Source: Dipteris shenzhenensis (taxonomy: Eukaryota; Polypodiophyta; Polypodiopsida; Gleicheniales). Taken from it: DNA of 64,000 bases. The first letter of the stretch is position 1. Each line of letters opens with the position of its first letter. A program made the translations under genes and the position numbers. The stretch lies in assembly GCA_047967505.1 (NCBI GenBank), contig CM106538.1; one strand, written 5' to 3'. Shown piece after piece: positions 54,080-63,589 of the stretch. The notes under the pieces were generated by a model. The model did no database searches. It saw nothing but the letters and a program-made list of their open reading frames with translations, and had not been told where the DNA came from.

Positions 54080-55762
54080 AGTGTGTGTGTGTAGTCACGC
54101 CTCTCTTTCTCTATCACAAAAATTTGAGGAGAATAATGAGCTTAAGGTCAAACTGCAAATCTATCATGATTTTGATGAGTGAGAACAAATCTTATTCAGA
54201 AAAGAATTGAAAACCCTACTATGTGCCTATCTGTATCCCCTATACTTTTCTTCAAAATAAGTTAAGGGCCTTTTGTGGGGATACGATGAGGGGCGGCAGT
54301 GTGGCCCACCAACCAAGAGCTAGTTGTCGAGAGGCCAATGGGCAGCCAACAAGCAGCATACCAAAAGCAAGGTGGCTAGCGACTGACCGGCAGCCAAAAG
54401 AAGGGCAGTATGCAGCAGCAAGGCAACAACAGCTGTTAATTTCAAGAGGCAGCTAGGCATGTAGGTTACATCCCCAAAAAAATAATTGTCTATTAGAAGC
54501 TTTGGATATAAATTCAGCCATCCACAAGGTGCTAACATGAAACAGGGGCTAGCTGTCTTGTGGCAAATCTCTCTCTCAGGTTCTCATTGAGGGGGTATGA
54601 TGGATCCAAGGCTTCCCTAAACCCCTGGTCCATGACACCACCTGTCTAGGATGGTTGTGTCTAACTTCTCAAGCCTTGAGCACTCCTCAAATGTGCCTCT
54701 ACTTGAAGCCACTCCTCTATCTACTCAAGGGGGCGGCACTAAGCTCCTAAATTGTTGGCAAATCCACTACCCCACTATGCCCTACTGATATGCATGCTTT
54801 GGCCCAGCATAATGGAGACCTTTGGATGCCTAAATAGGGGTCGGCGCTTGAACTCTTCCCTACACTTTGAGCTGGTTTGGATCGGCAGGCTTGTGGAGAG
54901 GGGTTGCCACATCTTCATCAAGCTCTGCAGCAACAATGATGCCTTCCTCATTGAGGGTCTCCATGAAGATCTACCAATGAAAGTTGTTGCCACTAATCCT
55001 TGGTGTGAGGAGTGTTCCGTAGAATCCCCCTATTGAAGCAAGATATTTCAAGGCTCTAGAAGCCCCTATTGAACCAAGGGGCTCTATGCTTAGATTGAGT
55101 CCTCTAACAAGGAGCTTGGCTAGAGCCCTACTTTGCATCTCTAGATCAATAATACTCAGCTCTTCGTTTATGTGGGGGCCTTGGTGAAGATCCATTGGTG
55201 AGATTGTTGCCATGGACCAAGGAGTATTGTTAGGTATGCTTGTTTAAGAAAGAGGTGTAAGTCCACTAATGATGAGCTTGTCAAGGAGGGCTCTACTTTG
55301 CATCTCCACATTAAATAATGCTCAGCACTCCCTCTGCTTAGGGGAGGATCGCTTTTTGCAAGCAACTCTCACTCTAGTAGTCTCTATGGTGAACCAACCT
55401 CTTGAGCTATCCCACACATGCTCTATGGAAGCACTAGCATGACACGATGTACTCTGGCCATGGCCAAAAGAGCCTACCTCACCACAATTGCTATGCTTGC
55501 TAGTGACAACTTGGATGACCTCCAATAAAAGAGTTTCTTGCACATCGGGACTATCTATTGATCTGGTAAGATATCCAAACCCACCACTGGACAGCCCAAG
55601 TAAAGCGGATATCCACGTAAAGCCAAGATCAAACCCCCATGAGCACTTCCTCTGATGCCGTGAGGAGACCTACTAATTTATTCTAATTGATCTTGGCTCA
55701 AGATGCCTTGCAATAGACCTTGTTTCCCTCCACATAAAGGACCATGATGTCTACAAACTCAC
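54080..55762. other. Unassigned DNA with weak internal duplication
   Basis: Short GT run at about 54080-54096. Between about 54950 and 55340 related phrases recur: GGAGCTTGGCTAGAGCCCTA at about 55111 and GAGCTTGTCAAGGAGGGCTC at about 55273, each followed by CTTTGCATCT, about 165 bp apart. GAAGATC..TTGTTGCC recurs about 220 bp apart. Small frames here have no recognisable domains. Confidence 0.4.
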
Positions 55763-55775
55763 TGAAGGCACATGG

Positions 55776-55778
<3 letters not shown>

Positions 55779-55821
<43 letters not shown>

Positions 55822-55836
55822 AAGAAAGAAAGAAAG
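55779..55836 (-). repeat. (GA)n and (GAAA)n array at the LINE-D 3' end
   Basis: About 19 GA units, then about five GAAA units. In LINE-D sense this is the (TTTC)n(TC)n tail merging with the target CT repeat. Confidence 0.9.
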
Positions 55837-57496
55837 TGTATTATTGTCCACTAGAGGCCAAAATGGGCCCATGGGACATCAAGAACTCTGCATACAAGAT
55901 AGCACAAAATCAACGTGCCCCAAAGAAGAGGCATCGTCGAATATCATCTAAGTGCTACGCAATATAATGCAAGTGAAAGTACATAATGTCAAATCTGAGC
56001 CTAAATACAGAGTAAACTAGATGCAAGGAAACCGCCCCCGGGTGCAAAATGGGGGGGATGAGCACAATATGCCAATGCAAAGATACAAGTCCAGGTGTCA
56101 CGGAGTCTGAGAACCAAAATAATACTGGAAATCCTGTCCATCGACTCTGCCTCCTGCTATGAGAGTACAAATCTGGGCAAAGGTGAGGTGAGCGGCTGGT
56201 GGGGCGAGATCTCCATGAGTAAGTCTCCTCCGAAATGCTGCCATCATCCTGGATCGTCTGGAGATGAAGCGGCGAGTACGTCCCCTATGTAACAAGATCC
56301 TGCGGCGTCTACAAACCATCTCATATGTACATCCACATGGTGGAGGCATGTGTCCTGTGTGGGCTCTGCCGTCCTCGTGCTCCTCCTGGTCTCTGTCCTC
56401 TGGTATGGCGTGTGCCTGAGCTCTATGAGGCTGGGCTCTATCACTCTCCGGTCTGTGCTCTCTGAGGTAGTCTCGCCGAAGCATAGTGGCCTCCCTGACA
56501 TAAAGGGCTAGGCAATGCTGATCCTCGTAGTCCATCACTCGTGAGAGAGGTCCAAAGCCATCCGTGAAGAGACAGTGGAATCTACCTCTGATCTCATAAT
56601 ATAGCGGGCATCTGCAAATGAAGTGCTCCTCTGACTCCACCTCTCCCATGGTGCAACAAGGGCAGATCCTGGTCTCTCGGCCTGGTCGCCGTCCATCCTC
56701 CATGCGTCGCATCCTACCAGCCTCTATCTCGAGCTGATGCGAAGAGACTCTAAGCTGGCCGAGGGCAATCCTCAGTGAGTGGGACATGTGGGTACCTGTA
56801 TAGCCTGGTGGGATGACAAATCCATCCTCTGAGATCCGAAGGAAGTGGTCACGATATGTGGCCATCTTCACCGGAAGCTGCGTGGGATAAATCCAAGTGC
56901 GATACGTATGAAGCTGCAGCAAGTCTGCTCTCGTGACCTGGCTAAGCTCGTGGCGAGTCAACTCGAGATGAGGGGCATCTATGCTGTATCGGAACGGAGG
57001 CAGTCTATCCATGTCTAGTCCAAGGGATGTGAGCCACCTAGTGAGTCTGAAGTACCAGCAGTATCGGGTCCCTGATCGTGCCAACTCCATAGAAGATGCA
57101 AGTGCTAACCATGGCAACCGAGCTCTGCCTGCTGCTGAGTCTCCAAACTCCCTGACCCTGTGCAGATACATGACCGACTGAAACGCTGCATCCAATGCAA
57201 GGGGAGTAGCTCCAAACTCTGCTAGCATGATCTCGTGCGGAACTGTAGCCTTGGCCCTAATGAGCCGAGAGAACATGATGATCTGTAACCTCTCTACTCG
57301 TCTCCAATCTGCAGCGCCGAGGTCTCCTGCCCAGAAAGGAGCTGCATACATCGCAGCTGGTCTCACCAATGTATCAAAAAGCAAGGATTTCGTATCGGGA
57401 TGCTGAAAGTGGGACTGAAAACACTGATGCTCAAGATGAGCCAACGAAGCATACCCTTTACTAATCCTATCTCGTGCTGCATATGTCATGGTGAAG

Positions 57497-57499
<3 letters not shown>
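55818..57499 (-). mobile_element. LINE-D: non-L1-type LINE 3' portion between two GA microsatellites
   Basis: A 5'-truncated LINE with one intact ORF (57489-56098) and a 3' UTR of about 260 bp. It ends, in element sense, in (TTTC)n then (TC)n instead of poly-A. GA/CT arrays lie at both ends (55779-55817 and 57500-57542), inside the CT-rich end of the LARD-2 LTR. The GA array therefore serves as both target and duplicated flank. Confidence 0.7.
56098..57489 (-). CDS. LINE-D reverse transcriptase C-terminal region, 463 codons, uninterrupted
   Basis: Starts MTYAARDRISKGYASLAHLE. It covers the RT thumb and post-RT region (LLFDTLVRPAAMYAAPFWAG, DWRRVERLQIIMFSRLIRAK, LAEFGATPLALDAAF) and a zinc-binding motif ICPCCTMGEVESEEHFICRC (about residues 285-304). 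The fingers/palm with the catalytic aspartates is absent, so the ATG is probably internal to a longer ORF cut by 5' truncation. It is unlike LINE-A or LINE-B in sequence, and GC-rich for this window. Absence of any stop over 463 codons means a recent insertion or, less likely, retained coding function. Confidence 0.75.
   Translation of the reverse strand: MTYAARDRISKGYASLAHLEHQCFQSHFQHPDTKSLLFDTLVRPAAMYAAPFWAGDLGAADWRRVERLQIIMFSRLIRAKATVPHEIMLAEFGATPLALDAAFQSVMYLHRVREFGDSAAGRARLPWLALASSMELARSGTRYCWYFRLTRWLTSLGLDMDRLPPFRYSIDAPHLELTRHELSQVTRADLLQLHTYRTWIYPTQLPVKMATYRDHFLRISEDGFVIPPGYTGTHMSHSLRIALGQLRVSSHQLEIEAGRMRRMEDGRRPGRETRICPCCTMGEVESEEHFICRCPLYYEIRGRFHCLFTDGFGPLSRVMDYEDQHCLALYVREATMLRRDYLREHRPESDRAQPHRAQAHAIPEDRDQEEHEDGRAHTGHMPPPCGCTYEMVCRRRRILLHRGRTRRFISRRSRMMAAFRRRLTHGDLAPPAAHLTFAQICTLIAGGRVDGQDFQYYFGSQTP

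Positions 57500-57542
<43 letters not shown>
57500..57542 (-). repeat. (GA)n array at the LINE-D 5' end
   Basis: About 21 GA units between LINE-D and the remaining LARD-2 LTR. Confidence 0.9.
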
Positions 57543-57545
<3 letters not shown>

Positions 57546-58015
57546 GGACTAGTAGGGAGAGAGATAGTGATACTCAAAGAGAGACATAATGAAATGGAAA
57601 TGAAATGACTAAAGCAATGAACAAAATGAAAGTACTCTCATGTAGACCAAAGAGCCTGTACTTTGATACTTGATTGATTTTACACTAGACAAGTACAACT
57701 CTTATATAGAGTGCACACACACATATGAACACCAATGCATATGGGGTAACTCCCAATGTGACATGTGGCACTCACACTTGAACTCACTAACATCCTCCCA
57801 TGGAGGAAAGGTGAGTGACTACTAGAATGGAACCAAGGACAGAATATGGCAATGACAGTATCTACTACTCTGTGCAATGTCTGAACTAGACATGGCTCTC
57901 ATGCTAACTCAGAGGCGGAAGTTTGAGCATGGTTCAAAGGTCGAACTGAGCGCTCATATGGCTTTACGTCCTAAGCATGACTCAAAGGCTCATGTCTAAT
58001 GGGGGTGTACCTCAC

Positions 58016-61000
58016 CGCTGCAGTAGGCAGTTGATTCGTAACCAACTTCATCCAGGTGTAACTGGGGGACCCATGGATATTCTGATGATTTAGGAACACA
58101 AATTGGATGTCAGGGATTGTGCCAAGTCGGGTAAGCTTCTTTTAGGCCATAATTTTTTGTCACTCGCCTTGGGCACCAGGGGAAGTACTTGCATCTCTGT
58201 TTCTTCTTCTATACTCCCCTTGGTGATTGGACACGAGATCATAGTCCCTTCCAGAGCTCAGTGGGTTATACTTTTGATTGGTAGGCATAAGGTTGGTCTT
58301 TTAAACCTTTATGCACCCAATTCTTTTTTTTTTGCAAAAAGAGACTTCTATTAAGTATTAAAGAAAAACCATTAGAGCAAGCTCCATACGGGATACATCA
58401 TGCAATGCACGAAAAGATCAAGAGCCAAAAAGAAAGGATTGAGGCTGATAGTGCCATCTCAATCCGGTAGAAACCTCCGAGAAAAAGGGAGAACCCCTCC
58501 AAACTCGAAGAAATATAGTCCTTCTAGAAGAGGCTGCCCGTGAAGGGCCCTGCATGCTAGCCCATATGGCTATCAAAGTGTGAACCATGTCAGTCCAAAT
58601 ACCCGTGAACACCTGTAATGGGTGTATCTGGGTGCCATCCAAGGCCTCAGTACATCTGGCTCTCCAAATGTGCCAAGAGGAAATGCTAGCCAAAATCTCC
58701 CAAGAGGTGTCCACTGAAACATGAGAAGCTTTGAAGGGAGTAAGTGGTACATCCTGCAGAGAGCAGGGCTCTATCACCTACCGGCGGACCAAGAGTGCCC
58801 AAGAAGAAGGCTCACCCTCATAAAACACGTGGGGCCCGGTAAGAGATAACCATGCGACCGAGCCCCAAGTCATGAAGAAAGGGGAAGTGTGAAAGATGCT
58901 GAGTATCCGAGCAACCCCTTTCCAAACAATCCTCGCCTAACTGCAGTCCCAAAGGCAATGTCGCACTGACTCCTCTGCAGAATGACATCGAGGACAAGTG
59001 GGATCAGCCCCAAATCGTGATCTCCATAGGTTCACTGCAATCCCTCCATGAATAGAAAGCCAAAAGAAAAGAGTAATCTTTCTAATTCTGAGGGATTTCC
59101 AGAGCCTCCTCCAGAAATTTCTACGCAAATTTGCAGTGATGAAGAAGCTTTCCCAAGAGGGGCTCTGGAGGGAATCCAACCCCTACTGTTCAGCTGAAAT
59201 CTCCTGGCATTACCAACCGTGAAACGAAAGAAGGGAATCCCCATCTCTCGGTGCCCATGATCTACCCAATTCTAGAGGGGATCGTGTTCTTTTTTGGAAG
59301 GAACTGGTCTCTTGGTCACATATTGCATATGCTTGGATTATAGGGGGCGATTTCAACATGGTTGAAATGCCCTCAGACAAAAGGGAAAGTAGGGAAGGTG
59401 GTATTCACTCCCTAGAGAGAGCAACCTGGGATGCCTTTCTTTTTCAGTACAGTGGCAGGGATGCTTGGCACGATGATGCTTTTCACACTCAGCCACATTC
59501 TCTCCTGTTTTCTTGGTCGAACAAGAGATTGCAGATGCCTATACATGCACGGATTGATAGATTTTATGTGGATGATTGGGCTCTTGACAGAGGTGGTACT
59601 GTTTGCATTCCAGCTGGGGTATCCACTTTGGATCATTTTTCAGTCGTTTTGATGGTCTCAGATCCGCATGTGAGGGGCCGCTCTGTCAATGTTAGGATTC
59701 CAGATGCCTTTTATGCAGAGGAGGGCCTTACAAAAGAGACAGTATTGAGGACTTGGGTATCTCATATGCAAGATGGGCAGCTTTCTCCTTAAGACTTGGC
59801 CACAACCCTCTCTGATATTAGTGACTTTTATCTTTCAGTTGCTCGTATCAGGAGGGGTGAGATAGGTATTTGCCAGCAATTGACTGCCCTCTAGAGGGAG
59901 GAGCAGAAGAGGCTTGTAGATGCTTGGATTTAGGAGCGCCTTGTTGAAGCAAGGGCTCAGCAATAGTCACTTTTAGATTAGAGAGCAGAGTATGCCTTTC
60001 ATTCCAGACATTCATTTTGGACTCAGACGGGAGGTAGGGTCAACAAGCAGTTCTTCTCTACTCTTGGCCCCAGACATAGTAGGGAGAGCGTCTCATAGCT
60101 TGTTGACTCAAGCGGAGTTCTTCAGACACATCCAGATGCCGACTTGCAAGTTGCCACCGATGTCTATGTCTCCCTTCTTATAGCAGATCCTGACACTCAT
60201 GCCACAGATGATGCTAGAGTGGTTATTTGGCGACACTTACCTGGGTTGGTGACAGGGGATACGGCTGTCTCACTTGATGCACCCTTCACCAACGTAGAGT
60301 CAGGACTGCTCTCTCTGCCCTTCACAAGGGCAAGTGTCCTGGTTCAGATGGACTTATCTCCTTATTTTTTATTACTTTTTGGGATCATATTGGGGATCAC
60401 ATTACCTCAGCCGTGTAGGGTGTATGGGACTCGGGTGAGATGCCGGACTCACTTATGGAGGGCCTCATTTATTTGATTCCGAACTTGGGTTGCAGGAATT
60501 TAGTGTCTTAGTGGAGACCGATTACCTTGCTGGGTACCTTGCATAAAATCCTAGCTAAAGCTATCAACCTTCGTCTGCAGCCCTTTCTCCCAGATCTTAT
60601 CCATGATACGCATACGGGTTTTGTGCATGGTAGGAGCATCTTTGATAATATCTTCTCATTTTGGGAGGCTTCGGATTGGGCCATGCATAATGGCCATAGG
60701 CTGGCCATTCTACTCTTGGACTTCGAGATAGCTTATGACAGGGCAGGCTGGGGCTTTCTAGAAGCCACACTTACTCGCTTTGGTTTCTCGTGGATCAGAG
60801 GGGTGTCAGCCCTCTACAGATCAGCCCACAGCCAGGTTCTTATTGGTGGAGTCAGGGGGGACAGGTTTGAGATTACCAGATCAGTCCGTCATGCCTTTCT
60901 ATTCCTTTTTGTGGCTGAGGCTATGAGCTATTACATTAGAGCTCAAGTTGGTATTGTAGGGCTCAGGCTTCCTCTGAGGTAAGAGATAGTGAGTTGGTAG

Positions 61001-61700
61001 ATGATACGTTTTTTTTTTAAAATACCACTCCACAGACACTGACTTCATTCAGGATGGCATTGGATTTGTTTTGTATTGCGACAGGCGCACACATTAATTG
61101 GAACAAATCCAATGGCTTTTGGATCAGTGATGAGGACACTCCGGACTGGGGGATGACATAGGGCTCACTTGGATTCAGAGGGGAGTCTCTGTCAGATATT
61201 TGGGATGCCAGGTTAGGGTGGGCATCTCTCTGGCACAACAGTTTGCTGCCGTGTTGGAGAGTATCAGGAGGAAACTCATCTTTTGGAGTTCAGCCTGACT
61301 TGACCTGAGTTGTGGTTGTGAACCAAGTATTATTGGCCACTGCCTGGTTTGTTTGCTCATGTTGGTGCAGATCTAGAGGTTATATCGCTCAACTCATGAG
61401 ACCTTTAGGAACATCCTATGGAGCGGTTTAGATGGCACCTCAGATGTTGTAGCTAGGATGGCTTGGGAGACCCTCATTCTCCCCACAGGAGAAGGAGGCC
61501 TCAATATTATTGACCCGAAATTGCAGTGCATGGCCTTGCTTTGCAAGTTCGTAGTACGTGGGTTGGTGGATAGGAACCCTGGAAAGATTTTTTCTCACGT
61601 AACATTTATTTTTGTACCCCATCTCATGGGGGAGATTGGATGGACAACGGCAAATGGATCTTTACTTCAGCCCATCTCAAATCTCCCCCTTCGGCCATGA
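58016..61700 (+). pseudogene. LINE-B copy B2: endonuclease and RT, interrupted by B3 and cut by B5
   Basis: Begins within the endonuclease (WVILLIGRHKVGLLNLYAPN up to 58324), is interrupted by B3, and resumes at 59264 (RVLFWKELVSWSH, GGDFNMVEMPSDK, ARIDRFYVDD). The conserved SDH end reads LDHFSVV. Then FYLSVARIRRGEIG, RT entry WRPITLLGTLHKILAKAINL (about 60510), LLDFEIAYDRAGWGFLEA (expected DFEKAYDR), a catalytic box reading ELVDDTFFF, and the thumb to about 61690. It ends abruptly where the C-rich leader of B5 starts. Many stops and shifts. Confidence 0.85.
58325..59263 (-). pseudogene. LINE-B copy B3: 3' fragment inserted in B2 endonuclease, opposite strand
   Basis: Minus strand: FFRFTVGNARRFQLNSRGW, WRSRFGADPTCPRCHSAEES then VRHCLWDCS (zf-RVT), SWEILASISSWHIWRARCTE and the Arg-rich end. 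It is flanked by a 10-bp target duplication ACCCAATTCT (58315-58324, 59264-59273). Removing B3 and one copy restores LYAPNS-RGDRVLFW of the B2 endonuclease. The 3' end, in sense, is TACTTAATAGAAGTCTCTTT followed by a short A-rich tail. Confidence 0.88.
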
Positions 61701-61719
61701 GCTGCTGCTCCTCCCCGTG

Positions 61720-62275
61720 AGCTACTGCCCCCCCCTCTCCCTCTCTCAGCCAGCCCCCTCTCCCTCTCCCTCTCCCTCGCTGCCCCCCCTCTCCCCCCCT
61801 CGCTACTCTTCCTCTCCCTCCCCTCTCGCCAGCCCCCTCTCCCTCCTCCCTCACCCTCCCTCTCCCCTTCCTCCTCCCCGCCCTCCCTCTCCCTCCCCCG
61901 CTGCCCCCTACCTCTCCCTCCCTGCTGCCTCTACCTCTCCCTCCCTGCCCTACCTCTCCCCCACCCGTCAGCCCCCCCGCCCCCCTTCTTCTCCCCCGTC
62001 CCCTCCCCCGTCATCCCTCTCCCCCCCCGTTGCCCCCCTCCCCGCTGCCCCCTTCTCCTCCGCCCTCCCTCTCCCCTGCCAGCCCCCCCACCCCCTTCTC
62101 CTCCCCTGCCCCCCTCCCTTGCCCTCCCTCTCCCCCCCCCAGCTGCTCTCCCCCTCCCCGCTGCCCCCTTCTCCCCTGCCCTCCCTCTCCCCCGCCAGCC
62201 CCCCCGCCCCCTTCTCCTCCCCCACCCCCCTCCCTCCCCCTCCCTCTCCCCCCCCGCTGCTCTCCCCCCCAAGGA
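61720..62275 (+). repeat. CCCTCCCC-type low-complexity tract (LINE-B 5' leader)
   Basis: More than 550 bp of C-rich CCCTCTCC, CCCCCCT and CTGCCCCCC repeats. The complementary strand is G-rich with dense G3-G8 runs and could form G-quadruplexes or i-motifs. Long proline-rich frames on the plus strand and Gly/Arg-rich frames on the minus strand are by-products of the composition. Confidence 0.8.
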
Positions 62276-62536
62276 GACCCCCCTGGAAAAAAAAAGAAAG
62301 AAAAAAAAACCTCCTCCCTCTTTCTCCTTGCCCCCTTCCTTCCTAACTTAGCTCCCCACGCCTCCCCCTCAGCCTACCTCCGTCTCCTCCTTCAGTCTAT
62401 CCTCTCCTTCCCTTCCCCTCTCTCCTATCCTCTCTTTCTCCTTCTTCCTGCGCCCGCGTTCAGGGCGTCCTGGGCAGTAGTTTCACGGACGGAGCTTTTC
62501 AAGTGTTGGAATCGGCCTTTTCACATCGATTGGCGA

Positions 62537-63297
62537 ATGGATCCCCATTCAGCCAATCTCCATCCACCTCCACCTGCCGCGAGAACCGTCATTTTTTCAG
62601 AAGACGAGCTGCAGCAGCTCAAGAAATATGTGGAATTAGAGGGCTCCACATCACTTTTCGCCCGCATCTTTGGGTCACACCCTTCCAGATCACAGGCTAG
62701 AGACTGGATGCTAGCGGCGTTACCAGGAGACCTCGCCCCACACCTCAGGGATATTCGACTTTTGGGACGTGGATTCTTCCAAGTGGTTTTCGACTCCCAC
62801 GAGTCCACAACCCTTGTTCTCAAAGCTAATCCCCTGGCTTTGGGTTCGAGGAGGATCTTTCTTTTACCGTACACCTTGGGCTTCGATCCGGTCGAGCAGG
62901 ACAGGCAGGTCACATCACTGTTCATTAGATTTCCTGGTCTTCCTCAGGTCTACCATCGACTGCTTGCCACTATCAGAGCCACATTCGGAGTGGTCACTAA
63001 GATCCCATCCCTTCCTGGCATGCCTTCTTCCTCGGCAAAGGCAGTCAGTGTAGACGAGGTGCCTCGTGTTAGGGTCATTGTCTCTGACCCTAACATCTCA
63101 GATGACCACATTATGCTTCAGCGTCCAGATGGCTCTCTCTTTCGATAGAGAGTCGAGATTTCAGGTAGACAGGACCAGTGCAGGATTTGCAGGACCCTTG
63201 GGCACTTTGCTAGAGACTGCCCAAGGAAGAGAAAAAGACCCAAGAGGTCTTCTGGTGCGGCTCCTTCACGTACTACCACGATTGCACCTCCCCAGCA
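62537..63297 (+). pseudogene. LINE-B ORF1 (DUF4283-like domain and CCHC knuckle), one stop
   Basis: Probable ATG at 62537 (MDPHSANLHPPPPAARTVIF). A DUF4283-like nucleic-acid-binding region follows (LLGRGFFQVVFDSHES, LKANPLALGSRR, TSLFIRFPGLPQVYH, GVVTKIPSLPG). The TAG at 63146-63148 probably replaces a Gln/Trp codon. Immediately after, in the same frame, comes the knuckle CRICRTLGHFARDC (about 63178-63219) and a basic tail. The frame is also open upstream into the C-rich leader, so initiation could lie further 5'. ORF1 of plant L1 elements is an RNA chaperone that packages the element RNA. Confidence 0.78.
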
Positions 63298-63589
63298 CCC
63301 TGTACTATGCATCTAGGACCGCCAAGAGCAACAAGGCGCCCTGCTTCGCGCACCCCAGGACCACCAGGGGCAGCAGGGTGCCCAATGCCCACAGCACACC
63401 CAGTACCACGATGGAGAGCTATCAGAGCGGCTCCCTTACCTCAGGAGGAGACTTTTGATCCTGTTCAGACAGACGCCTTCCAGACTCCAGAGGTGGATGT
63501 TGCTGCAGCCCCAGACACTACAGTTCCACATCAGGAGGGGCCTTTAGATCCACCAACCACAGTCACTTTGGTTTCTGACCCCTTGGTTT

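Larger units (their letters stand above)
55763..58015 (-). mobile_element. LARD-2: minus-strand relative of LARD-1, 3' LTR split by LINE-D
   Basis: On the minus strand, 58015-57804 matches the 3' internal region of LARD-1 (..CTTGGTTCCATT..TAGTAGTC and CTCACCTTTCCTCCATGG). The polypurine tract (57793-57803) and an LTR starting TGTTAGTGAGTTCAAGTGTG (57792) follow. The LTR runs to a CT microsatellite (57542-57500), is interrupted by LINE-D, and finishes at 55817-55763 (CTCCACCATGTGCCTTCA). The two LTR pieces total about 348 bp, matching LARD-1. The rest of LARD-2 is missing, ending at the 5' edge of LINE-B copy B2. Confidence 0.78.
61701..63589 (+). mobile_element. LINE-B copy B5: 5' leader and ORF1
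   Basis: Starts inside B2 at about 61701 with a C-rich leader (to about 62450) and then ORF1. It is interrupted at about 63590 by B4 on the opposite strand. It is the only place in the window where the 5' half of LINE-B can be read. The remainder lies beyond B4, outside the window. Confidence 0.7.

Noticed and set aside
61612-62346. Long proline/serine-rich frame on the plus strand and Gly/Arg-rich frames on the minus strand
   Set aside because: Produced by the CCCTCC low-complexity tract. No domain is present, and frames in several registers are open for the same compositional reason.
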